Shown here: positions 16,413 to 26,417 of the stretch, piece by piece
Layout of the letters: each line of letters starts with the position of its first letter
Numbering within the stretch: the stretch's first letter is position 1
DNA from: Streptomyces sp. Tu 3180
Lineage (GTDB): Bacteria > Actinomycetota > Actinomycetes > Streptomycetales > Streptomycetaceae
Length of the DNA stretch: 64,000 nucleotides
Reading direction: 5' to 3'
Assembly: GCF_009852415.1 (NCBI RefSeq)
Contig: NZ_WOXS01000002.1
Coordinates: forward strand, 4,504,001 to 4,568,000
Translations under genes and position numbers: made by a program
The notes under the pieces: model-generated
The model's database searches: none
What the model was told of the DNA's origin: nothing
Seen by the model: the letters and a program-made list of their open reading frames with translations, nothing else

Positions 16413-17087
16413 TCAGCGGGAGCGCTTCGCGAGGCGCTCGACGTCCAGGAGGATCACCGCACGGGCCTCCAGGCGCAGCCAGCCGCGCTGGGCGAAGTCC
16501 GCCAGGGCCTTGTTGACCGTCTCGCGGGACGCGCCGACCAGCTGGGCCAGCTCCTCCTGCGTGAGGTCGTGCACGACGTGGATGCCCTCCTCCGACTGCA
16601 CGCCGAAGCGGCGGGAGAGGTCGAGCAGGGCGCGCGCGACACGGCCCGGGACGTCCGAGAAGACCAGGTCCGACATCGCGTCGTTGGTCTTGCGCAGCCG
16701 TCGTGCCACCGCCCGCAGCAGCGCCGTGGCCACCTCGGGGCGGGCGTTCAGCCAGGGCTGGAGGTCGCCGTGGCCGAGGCCGAGCAGCTTCACCTCGGTG
16801 AGCGCCGTGGCGGTCGCGGTGCGCGGGCCCGGGTCGAAGAGCGACAGCTCGCCGATCAGTTCGCCGGGGCCGACGACGGCGAGCATGTTCTCGCGGCCGT
16901 CGGGGGACGTGCGGTGCAGCTTGACCTTGCCTTCGGTGACCACGTAGAGCCGGTCGCCGGGGTCGCCCTCGTGGAACAGGGAGTCGCCCCGTGCCAGGGT
17001 CACCTCACTCATGGAGGCGCGAAGCTCCGCGGCCTGCTCGTCATCGAGCGCCGCGAAGAGCGGGTTCCGCCGCAGAACGTCGTCCAC
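16413..17087 (-). CDS. crp: Crp, cAMP receptor protein-family regulator
   Basis: The 224-aa product has a cyclic-nucleotide-binding barrel (LFHEGDPGDRLYVVTEGKVK, GELIGELSLFD), a dimer helix, and a C-terminal Crp helix-turn-helix with recognition helix SRETVNKAL. GTG 17087 is chosen because AAGGAGAG lies 6-10 nt upstream and the length equals what I recall for S. coelicolor Crp. Crp in Streptomyces controls germination, growth and antibiotic production. A perfect match to the published Streptomyces Crp consensus GTG-N6-GNCAC lies 90 bp upstream, so autoregulation is likely. It converges with the metallo-hydrolase gene. Confidence 0.94.
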   Translation of the reverse strand: MDDVLRRNPLFAALDDEQAAELRASMSEVTLARGDSLFHEGDPGDRLYVVTEGKVKLHRTSPDGRENMLAVVGPGELIGELSLFDPGPRTATATALTEVKLLGLGHGDLQPWLNARPEVATALLRAVARRLRKTNDAMSDLVFSDVPGRVARALLDLSRRFGVQSEEGIHVVHDLTQEELAQLVGASRETVNKALADFAQRGWLRLEARAVILLDVERLAKRSR

Positions 17088-17176
17088 GAGTTCTCTCCTT
17101 GTCGACCTGCTCAGGGGATCTTGCGCCCCCACGTACCAGGGGACCGTGGTGCCCATTTTGCCGGACGGTCCAAACA

Positions 17177-17191
17177 GTGTGATCTGTCACA
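17177..17191. promoter_or_regulatory. Crp-binding site between crp and nth
   Basis: GTGTGATCTGTCAC (17177-17190) fits GTG-N6-GNCAC exactly, and TGTGA-N4-TCACA (17178-17191) is a perfect dyad. It lies between divergent crp and nth, about 90 bp from the crp start and 100 bp from the nth start, so Crp may act on both. Confidence 0.72.
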
Positions 17192-17293
17192 AGGATGCCG
17201 CACGGACCCGCCGGGGTAAGCGGCAGGGGTCCGATTGGACGCCGGTCACCGAGGTCCGGAGCGGATGTCGGTGCCGGGTCGTAGGCTGGCCGG

Positions 17294-18502
17294 GTGTCCA
17301 AATCGCCGGTGAGAGCACAGGCCGAGGGGGCTGCGCGAGTGGTGGTACGTCGCGATTCCGCTATGGGCGAACAGGACTCCGATGGCGGTAGGGAAACGGC
17401 GAAAGCGGCAAAGAGGGCCCCGGTGAGAAGGAAACCGACGGTACGCGCGAGCGGCGCGGCCGAGGAGAAGCCCGCGCCGACGGGGAAGGCGGCCGCCGAA
17501 GAGGCCGTGCCCGCCGGGAAAGCCGCGCCCGCGAAGGCGTCGGCGAAGAAGCCGGCGTCCGCGGGGAGGAGTGCGTCCGCGGGCAGGGCGGCCGCGCGCA
17601 GGGCGCCCGCCGGGAAGTCCGCCCCCGCCGGGAGGGTTCCGGCCGCCGGGAAGCCCCTCGTCGCCCCCGGGGAGACCGCCGCCGCCGTGCAGGGCGCCCC
17701 GACGAGGACCGTCGCCAAGCCGGTCAAGGAGGAGTCGCGCACCGCGCTCGTCCGCCGCGCGCGCCGCATCAACCGCGAGCTCGCCGAGGTGTTCCCGTAC
17801 GCGCACCCCGAGCTGGACTTCGAGAACCCCTTCCAACTCCTCGTCGCCACGGTGCTCTCGGCCCAGACCACCGACCTGCGCGTCAACCAGACGACCCCCG
17901 CCCTCTTCGCGAAGTACCCCACCCCCGAGGACCTGGCCGCCGCCGATCCCGAGGAGGTGGAGGAGATCCTGCGCCCGTGCGGTTTCTTCCGCGCCAAGAC
18001 CCGGTCGGTGATGGGGCTTTCCAGGATGCTCGCCGAGGACTTCGGCGGCGAGGTGCCGGGCCGGCTCGAGGACCTCGTGAAGCTGCCCGGAGTCGGCCGC
18101 AAGACCGCCTTCGTCGTGCTCGGCAACGCCTTCGGCCGTCCCGGCATCACCGTGGACACGCACTTCCAGCGCCTGGTGCGCCGCTGGCGCTGGACGGACG
18201 AGACCGACCCCGACAAGATCGAGGCCGCCGTCGGCGCGCTCTTCCCCAAGAGCGACTGGACCGACCTCTCGCACCACGTCATCTGGCACGGCCGCCGCAT
18301 CTGCCACGCCCGCAAGCCCGCCTGCGGCGCCTGCCCCATCGCCCCGCTCTGCCCGGCGTACGGCGAGGGCGAGACGGACCCGGAGAAGGCGAAGAAGCTG
18401 TTGAAGTACGAGAAGGGCGGACTCCCGGGCCAGCGCCTGAAGCCGCCGCAGGCCTACCTGGACGCGGGCGGGCGGCCGGCCCCGCCGCTGGGGGCCGGAT
18501 GA
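17294..18502 (+). CDS. nth: Endonuclease III with long Ala/Lys-rich N-terminal extension
   Basis: Residues about 155-370 form the HhH-GPD DNA glycosylase/AP lyase: LPGVGRKTA with catalytic Lys270, VDTHFQRL with Asp288, and an iron-sulfur loop of Cys337, 344, 347 and 353 (C-x6-C-x2-C-x5-C). It removes oxidised pyrimidines in base excision repair. The first 150 residues are low complexity (KAAPAKASAKKPA type), absent from the usual 210-250-aa enzymes and similar to the tail of TopA further along. TAGGCT at 17282-17287 is 6 nt before GTG 17294, so a leaderless start supports the long form; ATG 17363 is an alternative. Confidence 0.93.
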   Translation: MSKSPVRAQAEGAARVVVRRDSAMGEQDSDGGRETAKAAKRAPVRRKPTVRASGAAEEKPAPTGKAAAEEAVPAGKAAPAKASAKKPASAGRSASAGRAAARRAPAGKSAPAGRVPAAGKPLVAPGETAAAVQGAPTRTVAKPVKEESRTALVRRARRINRELAEVFPYAHPELDFENPFQLLVATVLSAQTTDLRVNQTTPALFAKYPTPEDLAAADPEEVEEILRPCGFFRAKTRSVMGLSRMLAEDFGGEVPGRLEDLVKLPGVGRKTAFVVLGNAFGRPGITVDTHFQRLVRRWRWTDETDPDKIEAAVGALFPKSDWTDLSHHVIWHGRRICHARKPACGACPIAPLCPAYGEGETDPEKAKKLLKYEKGGLPGQRLKPPQAYLDAGGRPAPPLGAG

Positions 18503-18614
18503 CGGCGCGGCGCACGCGGCGGCCCGCGGAACGATCTCGGGGACGCCGGGCGTTGGACCCGTGGGACGCGGCGTGCGACGGGACACGGGACGGGACAGGA
18601 CGGCGGGGGTGGCG

Positions 18615-19310
18615 ATGACGCGTGCGAGTGATACCCAGGGCGGCCGGCTGACGCTCGACAGGGAGGGCCTGCCCGCCTGGCTGGACCCGGTGGCCCGCGC
18701 GGCGGAGACGGTCGCGCCGGGGCAGCTGAGCCGCTTCCTGCCCCCGGAGGACGGGGCGGGCCGCCAGTCCGCCGTCCTCGTCCTGTTCGGCGAGGGGGAG
18801 CGCGGCCCGGAGCTGCTGCTGATGGAGCGGGCGAGCTCGCTGCGCTCGCACGCCGGCCAGCCGTCCTTCCCCGGCGGCGCCCTCGACCCCGAGGACGGCG
18901 ACCCGCAGGGCGACGGGCCGCTGCGGGCCGCTCTGCGCGAGGCCGAGGAGGAGACCGGGCTCGACCCGTCCGGGGTCCAGCTCTTCGGTGTCCTGCCGAA
19001 GCTCTACATCCCGGTCAGCGGCTTCGTCGTCACGCCCGTGCTGGGCTGGTGGCGGGTGCCCAGCCCGGTCGGCGTCGTGGACCCGAAGGAGACCGCCCGG
19101 GTCTTCACGGTCCCCGTGGCGGATCTCACCCACCCGGACAACCGGGTGACCGCGGTCCACCCCCGCGGCCACCGAGGTCCGGCATTCCTGGTCGAATCGG
19201 CCCTCGTGTGGGGCTTCACGGCCGGGATCATCGACCGGCTGCTGCATTTCGCCGGGTGGGAGCGCCCCTGGGACCACGACAGGCAGGTCCCGCTGGACTG
19301 GCGGGCGTGA
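18615..19310 (+). CDS. NUDIX CoA pyrophosphatase-like protein
   Basis: The 231-aa product carries RSHAGQPSFPGGALDPEDG, the signature of the CoA pyrophosphatase (NudL/YeaB) branch, and the NUDIX helix ALREAEEETGL with its Glu metal ligands. Such enzymes split CoA to phosphopantetheine and 3',5'-ADP. ATG 18615 is chosen because the conserved sequence begins nearby; upstream in-frame codons give only Arg/Asp-rich sequence. It lies about 110 bp after nth and 117 bp before the MarP-like gene on the same strand. Confidence 0.88.
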   Translation: MTRASDTQGGRLTLDREGLPAWLDPVARAAETVAPGQLSRFLPPEDGAGRQSAVLVLFGEGERGPELLLMERASSLRSHAGQPSFPGGALDPEDGDPQGDGPLRAALREAEEETGLDPSGVQLFGVLPKLYIPVSGFVVTPVLGWWRVPSPVGVVDPKETARVFTVPVADLTHPDNRVTAVHPRGHRGPAFLVESALVWGFTAGIIDRLLHFAGWERPWDHDRQVPLDWRA

Positions 19311-19427
19311 CAGGGTGGGCGCCGTGCCGTGCGCTCCGGGGGCGGACGACGGCGGCGGTCAGCGCCGTGTGCCCCCGGGCTCCGGCCGAACGGGAGCGAC
19401 CGGAACGACGAGGCGAGGCGTGAAGCG

Positions 19428-20627
19428 TTGAACGTGCTGGACATCCTGTTGCTGGTCGCCGCCGTCTGGTTCGCGGTTGTCGGCTACCGCCAGGGGTTCG
19501 TCGTCGGCATCCTGTCGGTGATCGGATTCCTGGGCGGCGGCCTCGCCGCCGTGTACGTGCTGCCCGTCATCTGGGACGTCCTGACGGACAACTCCGAGGT
19601 CGGCACGGCCGCCGCCGTCGTCGCGGTCGTCGTGGTCATCGTCTGCGCCTCCGTCGGCCAGGCCCTGACCACCCACCTCGGCAACAAACTGCGCCGCTAC
19701 ATCACCTGGTCACCGGCCCGTGCGCTGGACGCCACCGGCGGCGCCCTGGTCAACGTCGTCGCCATGCTCCTGGTCGCCTGGCTGATCGGCTCGGCCCTCG
19801 CCGGTACGACGCTGCCGACGCTCGGCAAGGAGGTCCGCGGCTCCAGGGTGCTGCTCGGGGTCTCCCGGGCACTGCCCGACCGGGCCGACACCTGGTTCGC
19901 CGACTTCTCCTCCGTCCTCGCGCAGAACGGCTTCCCGCAGGTCTTCAGCCCGTTCGCCAACGAGCCGATCACCGACGTCCGGCCCCCGGACCCGGCCCTC
20001 GCGAACAGCGCCGTGGCCACCCGCGCCCAGCGTTCCATCGTCAAGGTCACGGGCACCGCCGCCGGGTGCGGCAAGGTCCTGGAGGGCACCGGCTTCGTCT
20101 TCGACGACCGCCGCGTGATGACCAACGCGCACGTCGTGGGCGGCGTCGACGAACCGGTCGTGCAGATAGGCGGCGAGGGCAGGAAGTACGACGCGACGGT
20201 CGTCCTCTACGACTGGAAGCGCGACATCGCCGTCCTCGACGTCCCCGACCTGAAGGCGCCCGTGCTGCGCTTCACCACCGAGGACGCGAGCAGCGGCGAC
20301 AACGCGATCGTCGCCGGCTTCCCGGAGAACGGGGCGTACGACGTCCGTTCCGCGCGCGTGCGGGGGCGCATCACGGCCAACGGCGCGGACATCTACCGCC
20401 GGGGCACGGTCCGCCGCGACGTGTACTCCCTGTACACGACCGTCCGTCAGGGCAACTCCGGCGGACCGCTGCTGACCACCGAGGGGGAGGTCTACGGCGT
20501 CATCTTCGCGAAGTCCAGGGACGACGCGGAGACCGGCTACGCGCTCACCGCGGACGAGATCCGGGAGGACATCGCCAAGGGCCGCACCGCGAACCAGCAG
20601 GTGGACAGCGACAGCTGCGCGCTCTAG
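19428..20627 (+). CDS. MarP-like membrane serine protease
   Basis: The 399-aa product starts with four hydrophobic helices of the colicin V production (CvpA) family (residues about 5-160), then a periplasmic trypsin-fold protease with catalytic triad His235 (TNAHVVGG), Asp266 (DWKRDIAVLDV) and Ser344 (QGNSGGP). Mycobacterial MarP, with this layout, is needed for acid resistance through cleavage of a wall hydrolase; the Streptomyces substrate is unknown. TTG 19428 is chosen because GAGG-type sequence precedes it and the first helix begins at once; GTG 19434 would lose only two residues. A cysteine pair in the protease (TAAGCGK and SDSCAL) could form a disulfide. Confidence 0.92.
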   Translation: MNVLDILLLVAAVWFAVVGYRQGFVVGILSVIGFLGGGLAAVYVLPVIWDVLTDNSEVGTAAAVVAVVVVIVCASVGQALTTHLGNKLRRYITWSPARALDATGGALVNVVAMLLVAWLIGSALAGTTLPTLGKEVRGSRVLLGVSRALPDRADTWFADFSSVLAQNGFPQVFSPFANEPITDVRPPDPALANSAVATRAQRSIVKVTGTAAGCGKVLEGTGFVFDDRRVMTNAHVVGGVDEPVVQIGGEGRKYDATVVLYDWKRDIAVLDVPDLKAPVLRFTTEDASSGDNAIVAGFPENGAYDVRSARVRGRITANGADIYRRGTVRRDVYSLYTTVRQGNSGGPLLTTEGEVYGVIFAKSRDDAETGYALTADEIREDIAKGRTANQQVDSDSCAL

Positions 20628-20984
20628 GAACGCCGGGGGAGGCCCACGGACGGCCGGCTGCCCGGGCGGGGACCGGCCGCTCGGGCGGAGGTCCGGTCAG
20701 CCGCGCGGATGACGCAGACGTACCGAGACCCAGCGGGCCCGACGGCGGAGGATGCGCGGGATTCCCACCCTGAGGTCCGTACCTGCCATCTGCGGTGCAC
20801 CGCCTCGCTGGTGGGAACCCATACCGCCCGCCGAGCGGCGGGTGCGGCTTGCGTCACTGTAGTCGTGCGTCCAGCCCATACCCCGACGTCTGCCCCCGCC
20901 CCATGGTCGATAACCGCCCCGCGGGCTTCCAATTGGCCTATGCGCCGGGCAATTGGCCGATCGTCATACGGGTGTTCAGTCCGC
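20628..20984. other. Unusually long gap between convergent genes
   Basis: No protein gene is evident in these 357 bp between two converging genes. The stretch contains GC-rich inverted repeats near 20840 and two CAATTGGCC copies (20930-20938 and 20950-20958) exactly 20 bp apart, in AT-richer sequence near the 3' end of the epoxide-hydrolase-like gene. A small RNA or a decayed gene is possible. Confidence 0.4.
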
Positions 20985-21950
20985 TCACCGGTCCGGTTCG
21001 GGATCCTTCAGCCAGTTGACCAGCTCGGTCGAGAAGGCGACCGGGTCCTCCTCGTGCGGGAAGTGCCCGAGCCCGTCGAACAGCCGCCAGCGGTAGGGCG
21101 CTTCGACGTACTGCCCGGACCCGGCGGCGCTGCGCGTGCGCATCACGGGGTCCAGCGAACCGTGCAGGTGCAGCGTCGGCACCCGCACCGGCCGCTTCAT
21201 CCGGCGGTTGAACTGGAAGCCGTCCGGGCGGGCCAGCGAGCGCACCATCCAGCGGTACGGCTCGATCGAGCAGTGCGCCGTGGACGGGATGCACATGGCC
21301 CGCCGGTAGTTCTCCAGCGCCTCCTCGTCCGGCAGCCGCGGCCCGGACCAGTCCCGGATGAGTTTGGCCACCATCGCCCCGTCGTCCGCGGTGAGCCGGC
21401 GCTCCGGGATCCAGGGCCGCTGGAACCCCCAGATGTGCGCCATGGCGGCCGACTGCCGGGCGTCGGAGAGCATCGCCGACCGCCAGCGCCGTGGATGCGG
21501 CATGGACGCGACCGCCAGCCGCCGCACGAGCTTGGGGCGCATCGCCGCCGCCGTCCACGCCAGGTATCCGCCCAGGTCGTGGCCGACCAGCGCGGCGTCC
21601 GGCTCGCCGAGGGAGCGGATCACCCCGGTGATGTCCAGGGCGAGGTTGGCCGGGTCGTAACCGCGCGGTGTGCGGTCGCTGCCGCCGACGCCCCGCAGGT
21701 CCATGGCGACCGCCCGGAACCCGGCGTCGGCGAGTGCCGTCAGCTGGTGCCGCCAGGTCCACCAGAACTGCGGGAAGCCGTGCAGCAGCAGCACCAGCGG
21801 TCCGTCGCCCAGTTCCGCGATGTGGAAGCGGGCGCCGTTGGCGGCGACGTCCCGGTGGACCACCCCGGCACCGCCGGGGATGCCGAGGCGTACGGCCGAG
21901 CCGGCTTGCGGTGCGGGGGGTGGTCCCGAAGGGGTGGAGGTGCCCGTCAT
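20985..21950 (-). CDS. Alpha/beta hydrolase, epoxide hydrolase-like
   Basis: The 321-aa product is an alpha/beta-hydrolase of the epoxide hydrolase/haloalkane dehalogenase type: oxyanion motif HGFPQFWWTWR, nucleophile elbow VGHDLGGYLAW with Asp in place of Ser, and the catalytic His in LGHFPHEEDP. The Asp nucleophile and the HGFP motif point to epoxide hydrolysis; the substrate is unknown. The start codon overlaps the stop of the upstream membrane protein gene (4-bp ATGA), so the two are translationally coupled. Confidence 0.9.
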   Translation of the reverse strand: MTGTSTPSGPPPAPQAGSAVRLGIPGGAGVVHRDVAANGARFHIAELGDGPLVLLLHGFPQFWWTWRHQLTALADAGFRAVAMDLRGVGGSDRTPRGYDPANLALDITGVIRSLGEPDAALVGHDLGGYLAWTAAAMRPKLVRRLAVASMPHPRRWRSAMLSDARQSAAMAHIWGFQRPWIPERRLTADDGAMVAKLIRDWSGPRLPDEEALENYRRAMCIPSTAHCSIEPYRWMVRSLARPDGFQFNRRMKRPVRVPTLHLHGSLDPVMRTRSAAGSGQYVEAPYRWRLFDGLGHFPHEEDPVAFSTELVNWLKDPEPDR

Positions 21951-22435
21951 GAGGACGAGCGTGCCACAGCCTCGATGGCCGGGGCGCCCCGGTCCTCCGG
22001 CAGCTCGGGGCGCGGGTGCGGCTTGGCCTTCTGCAGCACGCCCGCCGTCTCCTTCATCGAGGCGGCGACCTTCTGCGGTCCCCGGCCCTTCTTGGCCTTC
22101 TTCGCGAAGAGGACGCCGATCAGCGCGAGGACCAGCGCGATCAGGACGTTCGCCGCGAAGGAGAGCAGGAAGCAGAGCGCGAGGTTCCAGCCGCTCCAGG
22201 TGCGGATGCCGTAGGCCAGCGCGAAGTTCAGCATCGGCAGGGAGAACAGGAGCAGCAGGCCGGCCGCCGTGAACGCGCCGCCGCTGGTCGCGCCCCGCTT
22301 GACGTCCTGCTTGAGCTGCGCCTTCGCCAGCGCGATCTCGTCGTGCACCAGCGCCGACATGTCCGCCGTGGCCGAGGCGAACAGCTGGCCGATGCTGCGT
22401 TCGGCGCCGACCGGGCTGCCGTCGGGTGCGCTCAT
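21947..22435 (-). CDS. Actinobacterial holin-like (phage holin superfamily) membrane protein
   Basis: The 162-aa product has an amphipathic start (SIGQLFASATADMSALVHDE), then two strong membrane helices (about residues 52-75 and 83-110), and a basic, then acidic tail. This is the actinobacterial DUF1469-type 'phage holin family' layout, found widely on bacterial chromosomes away from phages. The role is probably in membrane or envelope maintenance rather than lysis. Coupled by ATGA overlap to the epoxide-hydrolase-like gene and 141 nt downstream of nhaA. Confidence 0.85.
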   Translation of the reverse strand: MSAPDGSPVGAERSIGQLFASATADMSALVHDEIALAKAQLKQDVKRGATSGGAFTAAGLLLLFSLPMLNFALAYGIRTWSGWNLALCFLLSFAANVLIALVLALIGVLFAKKAKKGRGPQKVAASMKETAGVLQKAKPHPRPELPEDRGAPAIEAVARSSS

Positions 22436-22576
22436 CGCGGTCTCCCTCTTCTGCGTACTTCTGCGTGCCTGCGCGTACGGTTCAGTCTGCCGTCCGACGG
22501 TCCGTGTACGACCGCCTGCGTCCGGCCGCTCGCGTGCGGCCGGACGCAGTCCTGTCTTTTGTACCGTCTCGTCAGA

Positions 22577-24013
22577 TCATGCCGGACCCTCGTGGTCCTC
22601 GCCTGCCCTGCCCGCCACTTCGGCAAGCCTGTCCCGCTCGGCGGCCTTCTCCCGGGCGAGTCGCCGGTGCTCTGCGGCCTTGCGCTCGTGGATCTCCGCC
22701 ATGCGCAGGTGGTACGCCGGGTCGTCCTGCTCGTAGATGTCCGGGACTCCGCTGAGGTCCTCGTCGCGATCCTCCTCCTCGGTCAGCCTGCGGTACCTGG
22801 CGTTCCGCACCCTCAGCAGCACCGTCGCGACGCCGGTGGCGATCAGCGAACCGGTCAGCACGGCGGCCTTGACGCTGTCGGTCATGGACGCGTCGCCCTC
22901 GAAGGCGAGTTCGCCGATGAGCAGCGAGACGGTGAAGCCAATCCCGGCGAGGGTCGCCACGGCGAACACGTCCGCCCAGGCGAGGTCGTCACTGAGCGAG
23001 GCCCGGGTGAAACGGGCCGTCAGCCAGGTGCCGCCGAAGATCCCGAGCGTCTTGCCGACGACGAGTCCGAGCACGACGCCGAGCGTCTCGGGCTGGGTGA
23101 ACACGTTCGCGAGCGCGCTGCCGGAGATGGTCACGCCCGCGCTGAACAGGGCGAACAGCGGGACCGCGAGGCCCGCCGAGAGCGGCCGGACGAGGTGTTC
23201 GACGTGCTCGCCCAGGGACTGCTCCTCGCCCTCGCGGCGGTGGCAGCGCAGCATCAGGCCCATGGCCACACCGGCGATGGTGGCGTGGATGCCGCTGTTG
23301 TACATCAGCCCCCACACGACGAGCGCGAGCGGGACGTACACGTACCAGCCGCGCACGCCCTTGCGCAGCAGCAGCCAGAAGACGGCCAGGCCCGCGGCCG
23401 CGCCGCCGAGCGCGGCGAAGTTCAGGTCGTCGGTGAAGAAGACCGCGATGATCAGGATCGCGAACAGGTCGTCGACGACGGCGAGGGTGAGCAGGAAGGC
23501 GCGCAGCGCGCTCGGCAGGGAGGTGCCGATGACGGCGAGCACGGCGAGGGCGAAGGCGATGTCGGTGGCGGTGGGCACGGCCCAGCCGGCCGGCGAGCCG
23601 CCGCCGGCGAGGTTGGTGAGGGTGTAGACCAGCGCCGGTACGGCCATGCCGCACAGGGCCGCGACCACGGGCAGCGCGGCCGCCTTCGGGTCCCTGAGGT
23701 CACCGGCGACGAGTTCGCGTTTGAGCTCGATCCCGGCGACGAAGAAGAAGATCGCGAGCAGTCCGTCGGCCGCCCAGTGCGCCACGGACAGATTCAGGCC
23801 GAGGGCCTCGATGCCGAAGTGGAAGTGGCTGACGCTCTCGTAGCTGTCGTGCAGCGCGGGCACGTTCGCCCAGACCAGCGCGGCGACGGCGGCGAGGAGG
23901 AGCAGGACACCACCGACGGTCTCGGTGCGCAGCGCGTCCGCGACGAACGTCCGCTCGGGCAGGGAGAGGCGTCCGAAGGCCTTGCGGGGGCTGGGGGTGC
24001 GGGGCGCGGTCAC
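22577..24013 (-). CDS. nhaA: NhaA-type Na+/H+ antiporter
   Basis: The 478-aa product matches NhaA, with 11-12 membrane helices, VPTATDIAFALAV (Asp151) and LAVVDDLFAI (Asp181 and Asp182), the residues that carry Na+ and H+ in the E. coli protein. It exports sodium in exchange for protons. It starts at GTG 24013. The last 75 residues form a highly charged cytoplasmic tail (EEEDRDEDLSG, then HERKAAEHRRLAREKAAER), which could be regulatory and is longer than in E. coli NhaA. A possible iron-box-like site lies about 75 bp upstream. Confidence 0.94.
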   Translation of the reverse strand: MTAPRTPSPRKAFGRLSLPERTFVADALRTETVGGVLLLLAAVAALVWANVPALHDSYESVSHFHFGIEALGLNLSVAHWAADGLLAIFFFVAGIELKRELVAGDLRDPKAAALPVVAALCGMAVPALVYTLTNLAGGGSPAGWAVPTATDIAFALAVLAVIGTSLPSALRAFLLTLAVVDDLFAILIIAVFFTDDLNFAALGGAAAGLAVFWLLLRKGVRGWYVYVPLALVVWGLMYNSGIHATIAGVAMGLMLRCHRREGEEQSLGEHVEHLVRPLSAGLAVPLFALFSAGVTISGSALANVFTQPETLGVVLGLVVGKTLGIFGGTWLTARFTRASLSDDLAWADVFAVATLAGIGFTVSLLIGELAFEGDASMTDSVKAAVLTGSLIATGVATVLLRVRNARYRRLTEEEDRDEDLSGVPDIYEQDDPAYHLRMAEIHERKAAEHRRLAREKAAERDRLAEVAGRAGEDHEGPA

Positions 24014-24086
24014 GGGTGGGTCCTCTGGTCGTCGGGCAACACGAATCGCGTGCCGACCAGACTTCCCGGCGCTCCATGAGACAGCT

Positions 24087-24105
24087 TTATCCTTAGCTTA
24101 CCTAA
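24087..24105. promoter_or_regulatory. Iron-box-like sequence upstream of nhaA
   Basis: TTATCCTTAGCTTACCTAA agrees at 13 of 19 positions with the IdeR/DmdR iron-box consensus TTAGGTTAGGCTAACCTAA. The right half is good and the left half poor. It lies in an AT-rich island about 75 bp before the nhaA start. Confidence 0.4.
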
Positions 24106-24156
24106 CGTGCTTGCGGGGCGCATCGGGAGGACTCCCGGTCGCGTGCCGCCGACGTG

Positions 24157-24196
24157 CCGCACGGGGCACCCGGCGGGTGCCGGGTGCCCCGTGCGG
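24157..24196 (-). terminator. 18-bp perfect hairpin terminator of acs
   Basis: Arms 24157-24174 and 24179-24196 are exact reverse complements with a 4-nt loop. They lie 60 nt past the acs stop on the minus strand. Confidence 0.8.
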
Positions 24197-24255
24197 CGGT
24201 GAGCAGTCGGGTGACCGGTTCCTCGGTGACCGGTCCGTGACCGGTCCGTGTCCGC

Positions 24256-26211
<1,956 letters not shown>

Positions 26212-26294
26212 GGCATCTGCCTTTCCCGGTGTCCGTTGTGTCCCAGGCCACAGCTCATCAGACCTGGGGGTGCGCTGACAAGGGTCGACGGCAA

Positions 26295-26310
26295 ACTGGT
26301 TTAGACCTGT
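26295..26310. promoter_or_regulatory. DasR-like operator (dre) upstream of acs
   Basis: ACTGGTTTAGACCTGT matches 13 of 16 positions of the dre consensus ACTGGTCTAGACCACT and fits the GntR-family core GGTnTAnACC. It lies 84-99 bp before the acs start. DasR is the N-acetylglucosamine-responsive regulator of Streptomyces. Confidence 0.55.
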
Positions 26311-26417
26311 TGGGTGGAGAGAGGTGAGGTCACCGTCGTCCCGGTCATCCGTTCCCACGGACCCCGGAGCAAGCCGGTTCAAGCGGTGTAACGCCTCTCA
26401 CACCCGGACGGGCCCCC

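Noticed and set aside
21947..22435. Prophage signal from the holin-like protein
   Set aside because: No endolysin, capsid, integrase or other phage gene is nearby. This family is chromosomal in actinobacteria.
24206..24250. Repeated GTGACCGGT copies downstream of acs
   Set aside because: Three short copies in GC-rich 3' sequence. There is no symmetry or position suggesting function.
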